Shown here in pieces: positions 46,655-53,530 of a stretch of 64,000 nucleotides of DNA; positions within the stretch are counted from its first letter, which is position 1, and the number at the start of each line of letters is the position of its first letter. The notes beneath the pieces are model-generated. The model was not told the DNA's origin. It worked only from the letters and a program-made list of their open reading frames with translations, and did not search any database. Origin of the DNA: Aquimarina sp. AU58 (GTDB taxonomy: Bacteria; Bacteroidota; Bacteroidia; Flavobacteriales; Flavobacteriaceae). The DNA lies in assembly GCF_900312745.1 (NCBI RefSeq), contig NZ_OMPD01000006.1, forward strand, positions 1 to 64,000, read 5' to 3'. Position numbers and translations under genes: made by a program.

Positions 46655-47134
46655 TCATAGAATTAACTCATTCACTTTTTCATAAACAAGAGTGGTCTCC
46701 CATCCCCGATATAAAAGATAGTCTACAAGTTTTTTGCGTTTTTTGTTTTTGTTCTGCTCGGTAATGCTGTGGTATTTTTTTTCGGCAAGCTTATGAAAAG
46801 TTTCGAAATACTCTTTTTCGGGTATTTCTTTAAGTGCCGTTTTTATATTGTAGGGTGAGATATTACGAAATTTGAGTTCACGTACTATTCGTTGTTTACC
46901 CCATTTTTTGATATTAAATTTCCCCCGGGCAAAGGCTTTGGCAAAACGTTCTTCATTAAGAAAATTTTGATCCAGAAGGTGTAGGATAATTTTTTCTTTA
47001 GCCTCTGGGATAAGTTTCATCGTCCTTAATTTATCCTCTACATCTTTATGACAACGTTCCTGGTAGGCACAATAGCGCTCCATTTTTCGCAATGCCTCGG
47101 CTACAGTTATAGATGTAATGGGATTTCTATACAT
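46655..47134 (-). CDS. recX: Regulatory protein RecX
   Basis: A 159-residue modulator of RecA filaments. I start it at the ATG of MYRNPITSITVAEAL; a GTG two codons earlier is possible. It consists of three-helix repeats typical of RecX: ALRKMERYCAYQERCHKDVEDKL in parts, then FLNEERFAKAFARGKFNIKKWGKQRIVREL in parts, and LVDYLLYRGWETTLVYEKV at the end. Length fits the family. The 40-bp gap to the unknown gene upstream suggests separate or weakly linked transcription. Confidence 0.9.
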   Translation of the reverse strand: MYRNPITSITVAEALRKMERYCAYQERCHKDVEDKLRTMKLIPEAKEKIILHLLDQNFLNEERFAKAFARGKFNIKKWGKQRIVRELKFRNISPYNIKTALKEIPEKEYFETFHKLAEKKYHSITEQNKNKKRKKLVDYLLYRGWETTLVYEKVNELIL

Positions 47135-47174
47135 GACCACAAATGTACAGTGACTTTTATAATTACCCCAAAAG

Positions 47175-47651
47175 TTATGCTTCTAAAATTAATAATCTAT
47201 TGGTCACTACATCCTTTTTACAAACATTATATTGCTTTAAAAAGGCTCTTACTTTTTCATCTTCATTTTTTTCTTTTACATCTTGTAAAAGATTCTTTTT
47301 GGTTAGTTTTTTAAGTTCTAAAGGAGCATATCTTGTTTTAAAATAATAAGTTTCAAAAACAGGCCAATCGGGTAATATTCTCTTGTTTTCTTTATAAACA
47401 TGCATCCAATTATTACAACCTACAAACTCACAAAAATTACCATTTGGCAGGATAGTAAAATGAAAAGGATCAATTTCATGATCATGATCCATATCAGAAA
47501 CTATCAGTTGTTTAAGTTCCTTGGCATTAATTGGATTAGATGCATAAAACAAAAGAGTTTCTAGCTTATGGGTTAGATCATAAGCTTCAATTTTCCCCAT
47601 TCCATTAAAGCTTTCAAGGATTTTATAGAGTAGTTCTTTTTCGTTTGTCAT
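47175..47651 (-). CDS. Hypothetical protein
   Basis: A 158-residue soluble protein with no signal peptide or membrane segment. It begins MTNEKELLYKILESFNGMG, is rich in charged and aromatic residues (FHFTILPNGNFCEFVGCNNW, FETYYFKTRYAPLELKKL), and has three cysteines. I recognise no family. It lies 40 bp upstream of recX on the same strand and next to the GG-peptide genes, with a hairpin (47719-47744) in its upstream gap. Confidence 0.5.
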   Translation of the reverse strand: MTNEKELLYKILESFNGMGKIEAYDLTHKLETLLFYASNPINAKELKQLIVSDMDHDHEIDPFHFTILPNGNFCEFVGCNNWMHVYKENKRILPDWPVFETYYFKTRYAPLELKKLTKKNLLQDVKEKNEDEKVRAFLKQYNVCKKDVVTNRLLILEA

Positions 47652-47778
47652 GGTGTATGTTTTTGAGATGTATAGAATTGAATATTCTTTTGTAAAGAAG
47701 AGCTTAGAAGCATAATTCTCCTATAACCAAATAGATTATAGGAGAAAATAAATGAACTCACTAACTTTACTCATTAGT

Positions 47779-47967
47779 TTACAAGCTAGTATTTTGACCT
47801 CCTGGACCGCTTCCGACCCATTTCCAACCTTTATTAAATTGGTGGTCAAGGCCAGGTAATCATGGTGCATCAGAGGTAGAAATTGCAGGAAAAAAAGCAC
47901 CACCTTCTATTATGATTAGTTCTGATGCATTTAATTCCTGAAAGGATGCAGCTTTATAACTTTTCAT
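47779..47967 (-). pseudogene. Double-glycine leader peptide 2, interrupted by in-frame TGA
   Basis: The ATG at 47967 opens MKSYKAASFQELNASELII then IEGG, a normal leader. The core AFFPAISTSDAP is cut by TGA at 47860-47862, giving 35 residues. Reading on in the same frame yields 26 more residues (LPGLDHQFNKGWKWVGSGPG then GQNTSL) and TAA at 47779, and this tail looks like a real peptide core. A run of seven T in the coding strand just after GG is a possible slippage site. It is the last gene of the operon from promoter site B. Either a nonsense-mutated precursor, a short peptide, or a readthrough product. Confidence 0.6.
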
Positions 47968-48020
47968 GCGATTTCGTTTTAAGATTGATGGTTATTGATG
48001 ATTGATGAAATTAAAGTGTT

Positions 48021-48191
48021 TTAGAAACCAGGAGTTTCTTTTTTAGGGAAATAGTTATCCCATTCTCTAGGATCACCAAATGGTACAATCGGAAATGTAT
48101 CCAAATCTCCCAGATTTGGGATAACCAGACCACCATTAATGGTACTTAATTGAGCGTTGTTTAATGCTTCGAATGATTTTAAATTTTTCAT
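48021..48191 (-). CDS. Double-glycine leader peptide 3
   Basis: A 56-residue precursor starting at the ATG at 48191; a longer frame upstream has no leader sense. The leader MKNLKSFEALNNAQLSTI ends NGG at residues 19-21. The 35-residue core LVIPNLGDLDTFPIVPFGD continues PREWDNYFPKKETPGF; it is proline-rich (7 Pro), acidic and without Cys. It lies third in the four-peptide operon of promoter site B, 53 bp from the next gene. Function unknown. Confidence 0.75.
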   Translation of the reverse strand: MKNLKSFEALNNAQLSTINGGLVIPNLGDLDTFPIVPFGDPREWDNYFPKKETPGF

Positions 48192-48235
48192 GATTTTTGT
48201 TTTAAGATTGATGATTATTAATGATACTAAAGTGT

Positions 48236-48391
48236 TTAGAGCACTGCTAGCAGATATTTTAAGTTGTCTAACACTTCTTGTATTAGCTCTAATTCTGGAC
48301 ACTCAATGTCCTCTCCTCCGCAACCACCATTAATGGTTGTAATTTCTTTTGATGATAATAAGGTGTACTGGGATATAACTTGATTTTTCAT
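48236..48391 (-). CDS. Double-glycine leader peptide 4 (two cysteines)
   Basis: A 51-residue precursor. The leader MKNQVISQYTLLSSKEITT ends INGG at residues 20-23. The 28-residue core starts CGGEDIECPELELIQEV and goes on as a helix, LDNLKYLLAVL. The two cysteines six residues apart could form a small ring, which the VKOR/thioredoxin protein at 48709-50244 may close. Strongly acidic core. Second gene of the operon from promoter site B. Confidence 0.75.
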   Translation of the reverse strand: MKNQVISQYTLLSSKEITTINGGCGGEDIECPELELIQEVLDNLKYLLAVL

Positions 48392-48413
48392 GATGCTTAA
48401 TTTTTACAATTTG

Positions 48414-48569
48414 TTATAATTGTTTGATTACTTTTTTTACGTTATGTATCAAGATAACAGCCTCAGTTATTAAACTTGTGTAAAGTCCCGGGAAAATTAT
48501 ACCTCCCTGTGTTTCTCTGGTTTCAGTGGTACTTAACGATTGAACTCCAAGTTTTTCTAAATTTTTCAT
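48414..48569 (-). CDS. Double-glycine leader peptide 5
   Basis: A 51-residue precursor. The leader MKNLEKLGVQSLSTTETRE ends TQGG at residues 20-23. The 28-residue core IIFPGLYTSLITEAVILIHN then VKKVIKQL is hydrophobic with a basic end and no Cys, the look of a membrane-active helix. It is the first gene after promoter site B (67 bp from the -7 box), and its 5' leader contains the ATTAATCAT and AAAAA pattern shared with the other peptide mRNAs. Confidence 0.75.
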   Translation of the reverse strand: MKNLEKLGVQSLSTTETRETQGGIIFPGLYTSLITEAVILIHNVKKVIKQL

Positions 48570-48635
48570 TTTTTGCGTTTTTATGATTAATAGTTATTTT
48601 ATGGTAATAAGTCTTTTCACTTCCTTTTGATAGTA

Positions 48636-48670
48636 CAATGATAAGAGGTGAATGTCTCATCTTATGAGAC
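48636..48670 (-). promoter_or_regulatory. GG-peptide promoter module, site B
   Basis: Palindrome GTCTCATCTTATGAGAC at 48654-48670 (perfect arms GTCTCAT and ATGAGAC), 10-bp spacer, then TATCATTG on the minus strand (48636-48643). It drives the four-peptide operon 47779-48569 and lies just beyond the stop of the VKOR-like gene. Confidence 0.85.
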
Positions 48671-48708
48671 GCTACATTTTTTTCTAAAAAAAAGTATAGA
48701 AAATGCGA

Positions 48709-50244
48709 TTAGAATGTGATAAGGTCTTCTATAGTATAGTGATTTGACAATTTTCTATTATTAAAAATAGTAAGCGGAGTTTGTAGAATATTATTCTGAG
48801 TACACCATTTTTTGTGTTGAGCATAGGTTGCTCTTGATTTTTCAGATATTTCTATAGCATATTTTTCTTTTAGTGTGTTTAAATTTTTGTGTTCAAACCA
48901 CTTACTTAATACGAATAAGAATTCTGATTTTGTCATTTTATAATACAGTTCAATAAGGAATTGTGAGATTTCATTGCTGTCTGTATCAGAAAAAATCAAC
49001 GAGAAATTGATACCTTCAGAAGTTTTATTGATTTCAAGGATTTTTTGGAACTCTTTTGCGCAAAGATGACAATAAGGATTTATGACCAAAGCTGCTCTTT
49101 TATCAATATCCTTAGAATTTTCGAACACGATATGATTTTCAGTAAAAGCAGTATTAAGAAGGTTTTCTTTCTCTTGTAGCAGTGTAAAAACTTCGGGATT
49201 GTTTTTTAGCCTTGCATATTTGTACATACTTTCTTTAAATTGAAAATATTTATATACAGGACCTTTTAGATAGGACCATATAATGATGATGAGTGAAAAA
49301 GAAATACCAGGTATGAGAAACCCCTGTATAGATGATTCGAAGTTGTTGTTAAAAAGAAAATATGAAGAAAGTATGGTTTCAATAAAAAATATCCCTTGGA
49401 TTGACAGGCACAGCATGCACCATTTTTTGACTATTTTATATTGATAGTAAATAGAGAAAAATATATATGGAAATGCAAAAAAGGAGAGTATACTGATCAA
49501 AAAAGTAACACTCTTGAAATTAGAGGTCATCGAAGCAATGCAAACCGATACGAAACTTCCTGAAAAGTATAATAACCCTAAATCTGACATAGAAAGCCAG
49601 GAAAAAATTTTGGAAGCCCCAGAATTTAAGACACCCTCGCAGCTTATATGATCATTAGATTTACAAAATTTGGATTTATGTATGATGCTAACCTCGGTAT
49701 ATACTATTAGTAGACTAATAAGAGTTCCTGCTAATTTTGTGATTAAGAACAGATTAAATACTCCATGATAACTTTTTATCGATAAGGTGATAAGAATAGC
49801 TAATAAAGACAAAGCTCCAAAATCCTTCGTTCTTTTTAGTTTTTCGCGAGCCAGATCTTCGTTAGACATCTTAACAATAGCATCGGTATCAATCAAAAGT
49901 ACAATACCATTCCATTTCTGTAAGAAACCTTCGAAACTTTCTACAATAAGGGTATTACTATTACCACTATAGTAGTTTATTTTGGTACTTGAAATTTTAG
50001 TAACGATTACCAGGCCATCTTCTATAGAATACGCTAGAAAAATAGGAGATAATTGCAGTAATTGATCCGATGAGATTCTCCCTGCCTTATTTTCGACACC
50101 TATTTTTTTTAATGTATCAGAAAAAGAAAAGATACTGGGATAATCCTGATGACTAAGCAAAAGTGATTCTAATTTCTCACTAGAAATTTCTAGCGAGAGT
50201 TCTCTTTTAAGTTGCAAAAGAACTTTTAATACCGTTTGATCCAA
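48709..50244 (-). CDS. C39-like / vitamin K epoxide reductase / thioredoxin fusion protein
   Basis: A 511-residue inner-membrane protein starting at TTG (an in-frame stop lies close upstream). Residues 1-120 resemble a C39 peptidase fold without the catalytic Cys (SLLLSHQDYPSIFSFSDTL where the Cys block would be). Residues 140-325 are the VKOR domain with Cys194 and Cys202 in the loop and the active-site pair Cys276-Met-Leu-Cys279. The C-terminal thioredoxin-like part has Cys392-His-Leu-Cys395. VKOR passes electrons to quinone and reoxidises the thioredoxin, which would form disulfides in exported peptides. The dead C39-like part may hold GG leaders. Its position between two peptide operons supports that role. 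Confidence 0.82.
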   Translation of the reverse strand: MDQTVLKVLLQLKRELSLEISSEKLESLLLSHQDYPSIFSFSDTLKKIGVENKAGRISSDQLLQLSPIFLAYSIEDGLVIVTKISSTKINYYSGNSNTLIVESFEGFLQKWNGIVLLIDTDAIVKMSNEDLAREKLKRTKDFGALSLLAILITLSIKSYHGVFNLFLITKLAGTLISLLIVYTEVSIIHKSKFCKSNDHISCEGVLNSGASKIFSWLSMSDLGLLYFSGSFVSVCIASMTSNFKSVTFLISILSFFAFPYIFFSIYYQYKIVKKWCMLCLSIQGIFFIETILSSYFLFNNNFESSIQGFLIPGISFSLIIIIWSYLKGPVYKYFQFKESMYKYARLKNNPEVFTLLQEKENLLNTAFTENHIVFENSKDIDKRAALVINPYCHLCAKEFQKILEINKTSEGINFSLIFSDTDSNEISQFLIELYYKMTKSEFLFVLSKWFEHKNLNTLKEKYAIEISEKSRATYAQHKKWCTQNNILQTPLTIFNNRKLSNHYTIEDLITF

Positions 50245-50287
50245 AATAAAATGTTTTTTCGGTTATACAATAGAGTGAATGCAATAC

Positions 50288-50344
50288 ATTTTCAGATAGC
50301 CGAACGATCGAACGACCATAGAATTCAAAAGGTCATCTGAAAAT
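50288..50344. other. Inverted repeat between two minus-strand genes
   Basis: ATTTTCAGAT at 50288-50297 pairs with ATCTGAAAAT at 50335-50344; between them are two CGAACG copies. It lies in the 149-bp gap after the unknown gene at 50394-50957 and may end its transcript or bind a regulator. No T tract. Confidence 0.4.
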
Positions 50345-50393
50345 CACAAAGATTCTTTTATATAGATTTCTATACATATAGAAGATTAGGGGG

Positions 50394-50957
50394 TTAGTTT
50401 ACCGAATAATTAAGTAAATAATCATATCGATTAATATCGGTTGTTAAAACCTCAATGTTTTTTATCACGGTTTTATTTTTAATTCTTTTTCCCTGTACAT
50501 TAATATTAATATCTGCATAATTGGTAATTTCGTTATTTTTCATGTCAATATCTACCAGAGCTGATTTGCTTAATAGAGTGTATGCTCCAAGATTTGCAGT
50601 ATGTTCGAGATCAGGAAATTTAGATATTTTTACTTCTCCTGATAATACAACCATATTACCTTTACCTTCAATAAAAACTTTTCTGCTTTCATTTTCTTCT
50701 TTTTCACGAACATCTATTTCAGAAAATAACTTCTTGAATTGATTGACTTGTTGTTGCCTTTGATCTAATGAAATAGGTGTTATGTTTTTTGCTATTTTAT
50801 TTACAGCATATAATTTATCTTTATCTTTTCTATAGAAAACATCATTATCCTTTTGTTTTGTAAATACAAATAAATCAGTAATAAATTCTTCTACTTGTAT
50901 TGTGTTTTCTACTGTTTCTATTTCTTTTATAATATGTATTAAGACTTTTGATTCCAT
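50394..50957 (-). CDS. Hypothetical protein of the two-peptide operon
   Basis: A 187-residue soluble protein without signal peptide. The N-terminal part is acidic and helical (MESKVLIHIIKEIETVENTI), with KQKDNDVFYRKDKDKLYAV, and the second half is strand-rich with repeated VxxxKxxxI pairs (KVFIEGKGNMVVLSGEVKIS; GAYTLLSKSALVDIDMKNNE). I do not recognise a family. It follows the small membrane peptide gene by 17 bp and so belongs to the operon with the two helical GG peptides; an immunity or accessory function is an inference from position. Confidence 0.55.
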   Translation of the reverse strand: MESKVLIHIIKEIETVENTIQVEEFITDLFVFTKQKDNDVFYRKDKDKLYAVNKIAKNITPISLDQRQQQVNQFKKLFSEIDVREKEENESRKVFIEGKGNMVVLSGEVKISKFPDLEHTANLGAYTLLSKSALVDIDMKNNEITNYADININVQGKRIKNKTVIKNIEVLTTDINRYDYLLNYSVN

Positions 50958-50974
50958 AACATTCAGTTTAAAAA

Positions 50975-51127
50975 TTATTTGTTTAAATATTCTGTAGCAA
51001 TTGTTTTACCTACTTTTTGACCAATTTTTTTTCCTAATTTTAAGCCTCCTAAGAAACCTAAAAATGCAATGATGATTACGATATATATAAGCATTATTTT
51101 AAATTTTGTTATTAATTTAGACTTCAT
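50975..51127 (-). CDS. Small single-helix membrane peptide, candidate immunity protein
   Basis: A 50-residue peptide from the ATG at 51127 (MKSKLITKFK); a longer frame to 51196 adds a poorly plausible N-terminus. One hydrophobic segment (IMLIYIVIIIAFLGFLGGL) is followed by a basic glycine-zipper tail, LGKKIGQKVGKTIATEYLNK, with G-x3-G spacing. There is no GG leader, so it stays in the membrane of the producer. Genes of this kind next to two-peptide bacteriocins often give immunity. Its tail resembles the G-x3-G ends of the two neighbouring cores. Confidence 0.6.
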   Translation of the reverse strand: MKSKLITKFKIMLIYIVIIIAFLGFLGGLKLGKKIGQKVGKTIATEYLNK

Positions 51128-51242
51128 ATCAATTATAAAATTATTAGTATTATAAACTTCATTTTTGGTACTATGAAGCAAATTATTCCCACACATAAAT
51201 TTATGTGTGGAAATAATTTAGCTATCAAACGTTGATTTCCTA

Positions 51243-51446
51243 TTAAGAGAAATATTTGATTGCTTTTCCGATCCAATGACCTATTTCTTCACCAACTTCT
51301 TTCCCTACAAGATATCCACCTGCCACAGCAGCAGTAACAGCTGTTACAATAGGACCATAAGGTATTATAGTTCCTCCATCAATTTTTTGTGTTTCTAAAA
51401 CAGTTAATTCCTGAACGTTTACGTTTTCTAATTTTAATGTATTCAT
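51243..51446 (-). CDS. Double-glycine leader peptide 6 (G-x3-G helical bacteriocin-like)
   Basis: A 67-residue precursor. The leader, NVNVQELTVLETQKIDGG, ends at residue 25. The 42-residue core runs TIIPYGPIVTAVTAAVAGGY and then LVGKEVGEEIGHWIGKAI, with repeated G-x3-G steps (GKEVG, GEEIG, GHWIG) that let helices pack in membranes, as in class IIb two-peptide bacteriocins. It lies 30 bp after the gene at 51477-51662, which has a similar core, suggesting that the two act as a pair. Confidence 0.78.
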   Translation of the reverse strand: MNTLKLENVNVQELTVLETQKIDGGTIIPYGPIVTAVTAAVAGGYLVGKEVGEEIGHWIGKAIKYFS

Positions 51447-51476
51447 GATAATATTATTTATAAGTTATTTAGTTAA

Positions 51477-51662
51477 TTATTTTGCATCAAGCTCTTCTCT
51501 TATTCCTTTGCTTATCCCTACAGCCAATCCAACAGCTGCTCCTACTACAAACCCACCAACTATTGCAAGACCAGCGGCAAGACACCAAGGACATCCTCCA
51601 TTGATTTCTATCGCTTCTTGTTGTGATAATTCTTGAAATTCTAAGTTGTTTAAATTTTTCAT
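51477..51662 (-). CDS. Double-glycine leader peptide 7 (CPWC core, bacteriocin-like)
   Basis: A 61-residue precursor. The leader MKNLNNLEFQELSQQEAIE ends INGG at residues 20-23. The 38-residue core begins CPWCLAAGLAIVGGFVVG and goes on AAVGLAVGISKGIREELDAK, a long glycine-zipper helix (GGFVVGAAVG) headed by a C-x2-C pair that can form a very tight disulfide. It is the first gene after promoter site C and is paired with the peptide at 51243-51446. Confidence 0.8.
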   Translation of the reverse strand: MKNLNNLEFQELSQQEAIEINGGCPWCLAAGLAIVGGFVVGAAVGLAVGISKGIREELDAK

Positions 51663-51791
51663 TTTTTACGATTTAATGATTAATGTTTTTTTAATTTATG
51701 CTTACACTATCTATTCCGTCAAATTGATATGTAAACTGTTTTTTGTTGTTGCAACAGTCGTGAAAAGTTTTGTTGTTTCCCTTTCACAATA

Positions 51792-51826
51792 CAATGATAC
51801 GGTGGAGCTGTCTCATCTTGTGAGAC
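51792..51826 (-). promoter_or_regulatory. GG-peptide promoter module, site C
   Basis: Palindrome GTCTCATCTTGTGAGAC at 51810-51826 (one arm mismatch), 10-bp spacer, then TATCATTG on the minus strand (51792-51799). It serves the operon 51662-50394. Confidence 0.85.
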
Positions 51827-52005
51827 TGATATTTTTTTTCATTTTTTTCATGATTATTTTTAATTAAGACATGTTCGAAACCTATTAAACACCTTACTAT
51901 TTATGTTTCTTAGAGTAGGATCTAGTATTTATTTTCAGAAATACACACACTATAATTTCTTAATACTTTTTCAGGAAAAAAGAGTATTTATTGTTTGGCA
52001 TAAAG

Positions 52006-52041
52006 CAAAAAAGAGCCTTGTTACTACAAGACTCTTTTTTT
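52006..52041. terminator. Bidirectional terminator downstream of GG peptide 8
   Basis: AAAAAAGAGCCTTG, loop TTACTA, CAAGACTCTTTTTT (one mismatch). The 579-bp gap 51663-52241 otherwise holds promoter C and a frame at 52110-52245 (TIDDYDRVNEVAGILKKPEV at its centre) that I could not assign and do not call as a gene. Confidence 0.6.
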
Positions 52042-52241
52042 ACAATGCAAACACTGATGTGTTATCAATCCAAATGGTTCGTTTTTTTACGATCTAATTC
52101 TTTTAATCTTTTCTTTTTTACTATCGATGATTATGATAGGGTAAACGAAGTAGCTGGAATATTAAAAAAACCAGAGGTAACTTCGCAAATGATTTTACGA
52201 GTAGTAGCAGATATCAATAAAAGTTTTTCAATTTTTTATAA

Positions 52242-52388
52242 TTAGTGATTATTTGAATTTGTGTAGTTTTCCTTTTCTTCTTTTGGTACACCAAAAAAAT
52301 AATCTGCTAAAGGTTGTAACCAACTAGGAATAGGAAATGCTGATCCTCCATTGGTTTCTAATGCCTCTTTGTTACTTAAATTTTTCAT
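52242..52388 (-). CDS. Double-glycine leader peptide 8
   Basis: A 48-residue precursor with the shortest leader of the set, MKNLSNKEALETNGG (15 residues). The 33-residue core SAFPIPSWLQPLADYFFGVP ends KEEKENYTNSNNH: a hydrophobic, proline-rich first half and a polar tail, no Cys. It is a single-gene unit served by promoter site D, whose -7 box lies 73 bp upstream; the 5' leader shares ATTAATCATTAAATCGT with that of the gene at 51477-51662. Confidence 0.72.
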   Translation of the reverse strand: MKNLSNKEALETNGGSAFPIPSWLQPLADYFFGVPKEEKENYTNSNNH

Positions 52389-52460
52389 TTTTTACGATTT
52401 AATGATTAATGATTTTGTGGTTACAGCTGTAAAGACAGCTACGCTATCTCTTTTACACTA

Positions 52461-52495
52461 CAATGATAGTTTGCGATGGTCTCATTTTATGAGAT
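52461..52495 (-). promoter_or_regulatory. GG-peptide promoter module, site D
   Basis: Palindrome GTCTCATTTTATGAGAT at 52479-52495 (last base deviates), 10-bp spacer, then TATCATTG on the minus strand (52461-52468). A MITE-like element is inserted 17 bp upstream of it. Confidence 0.82.
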
Positions 52496-52520
52496 GCTCT
52501 TATAAAATTTATTAAAATGA

Positions 52521-52662
52521 CGTGAATAATGGATAAGAGCAGATACGTCACTTCGATTTCTATGACAAAACCAAACGATTTTGATAAAAAGTTTTGTTTT
52601 CGATACACCAAATCAGAGATTTGGCACTCAAACTGACGAAAATTTCTTATCCATTATTCACG
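52521..52662. mobile_element. MITE-like element with 9-bp target duplication
   Basis: Perfect 18-bp terminal inverted repeats, CGTGAATAATGGATAAGA at 52521-52538 and its complement at 52645-52662, enclose 106 bp without coding capacity. Both outer ends are flanked by the same nine bases TTAAAATGA (52512-52520 and 52663-52671). The inside has a CCAAATC-AGA-GATTTGG hairpin and a stretch (TCACTTCGA ... TATCGA-like GATACACC) resembling the repeat at 63925. This is the structure of a non-autonomous transposable element; its mobilising transposase is not in the window. Confidence 0.8.
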
Positions 52663-52693
52663 TTAAAATGATAAAGTCGATAGGGTGAAATAT

Positions 52694-52727
52694 AAAAATC
52701 CCGGAAAATTGATTTTCCAGGATTTTT
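52694..52727 (-). terminator. Terminator-like hairpin
   Basis: AAAAATCCCGGAAAA pairs with TTTTCCAGGATTTTT (one mismatch, 4-base loop), with A and T tracts on the two sides. It lies beyond the small HTH gene at 52936-53250 on the minus strand. Confidence 0.65.
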
Positions 52728-52935
52728 ATTCAAAAGATTTTTTCATTTTACTCTCCAAATTTAGGTTTGTGTATTTATATAGTTGCGTTAAACATAAGTA
52801 TGGTATACAATTAGTAATAGAATTGATTTTATGATTTTTCTGTTTATCTATATTGAACAATTTAAAATTATAGGAAGTATTATAAATAAATGATATAAAT
52901 CCTTTTGTCTATGGTTGTATCTGTGAGATTTCATT

Positions 52936-53250
52936 TTATATGATAGCGGCCAGGCATTGTAATCTTTTAAAAGAATTTCCTCCGTTAACAGACCTAACCT
53001 CTGTGGCATCGAGTTCTTTTGTATAAAACCCAAATTTAAAACCTACGCTTTCTTCATATACAAAACTCTGTATTGTAAAATCATAAGTGATAGGAGCATT
53101 TAGCTCTTTCATAATATCAATAATCCGATAGGTTTGCGCTCTGGAGATCCCTAATCTCGATGCTAATTCTACTGGAGTTCCCGTGGCTTGTAGGCGTATG
53201 AGTCGGTCAATTCTCTCGATCATTTCGATTTGCTTGATGATAATATTCAT
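52936..53250 (-). CDS. Small HTH protein ending in a leader-like NGG motif
   Basis: A 104-residue protein. Residues 5-45 form a winged-helix/HTH unit, RIDRLIRLQATGTPVELASR then LGISRAQTYRIIDIMKEL, followed by a strand wing (APITYDFTIQSFVYEESVGF). The C-terminal 25 residues read KELDATEVRSVNGGNSFKRL then QCLAAII; the part ELDATEVRSVNGG closely matches the ends of the GG leaders of this locus (E-L-S-x2-E-x3-I-x-GG). Its paralogue at 53531 lacks the GG. It may be a regulator, or a leader-like protein processed by the C39 exporter. The 274-bp gap downstream holds the hairpin at 52694. Confidence 0.65.
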   Translation of the reverse strand: MNIIIKQIEMIERIDRLIRLQATGTPVELASRLGISRAQTYRIIDIMKELNAPITYDFTIQSFVYEESVGFKFGFYTKELDATEVRSVNGGNSFKRLQCLAAII

Positions 53251-53326
53251 AAATGTTTGTTTTTTGATTAATAAAATAGCTTAATGATTAATGTGATTGC
53301 ATGTTGTAAATCGATTTATAATCCTG

Positions 53327-53509
53327 TTACAACATCCAATCGTTCATATCATCATGATCTATATAGATTTCATACTCTTCAGAGTAGGAAATAACATCAG
53401 ATATCACATGTTTTAGTTCTGGATCATTGATTTCTTGTTGTAAAAAATCGTTTTCTAATTTGTGCTCTGTTAGGTTGCTTTCGTTTTTTTGTGGATCATA
53501 ATTTTCCAT
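53327..53509 (-). CDS. Small acidic hypothetical protein
   Basis: A 60-residue, strongly acidic protein (MENYDPQKNESNLTEHK; then EYEIYIDHDDMNDWML at the end) with no signal peptide, membrane helix or Cys. It lies between the two small HTH genes with gaps of 76 and 21 bp on the same strand. I do not recognise it. An acidic partner of one of the basic HTH proteins is conceivable from position only. Confidence 0.45.
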   Translation of the reverse strand: MENYDPQKNESNLTEHKLENDFLQQEINDPELKHVISDVISYSEEYEIYIDHDDMNDWML

Positions 53510-53530
53510 GAGTTTATTTTTTAAATGTTA

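Noticed and set aside
48192..48302. An N-terminal extension of the peptide at 48021-48191 by 37 residues.
   Set aside because: The extension runs over the end of the neighbouring peptide gene and lacks the leader pattern; the ATG at 48191 gives the MKNL leader seen in the other peptides.
51991..52245. A plus-strand frame of 84 codons between the GG-peptide units.
   Set aside because: It runs through a terminator hairpin (52006-52041) and has a low-complexity F/S-rich start. Only the end (DYDRVNEVAGILKKPEV) looks protein-like and I could not assign it.
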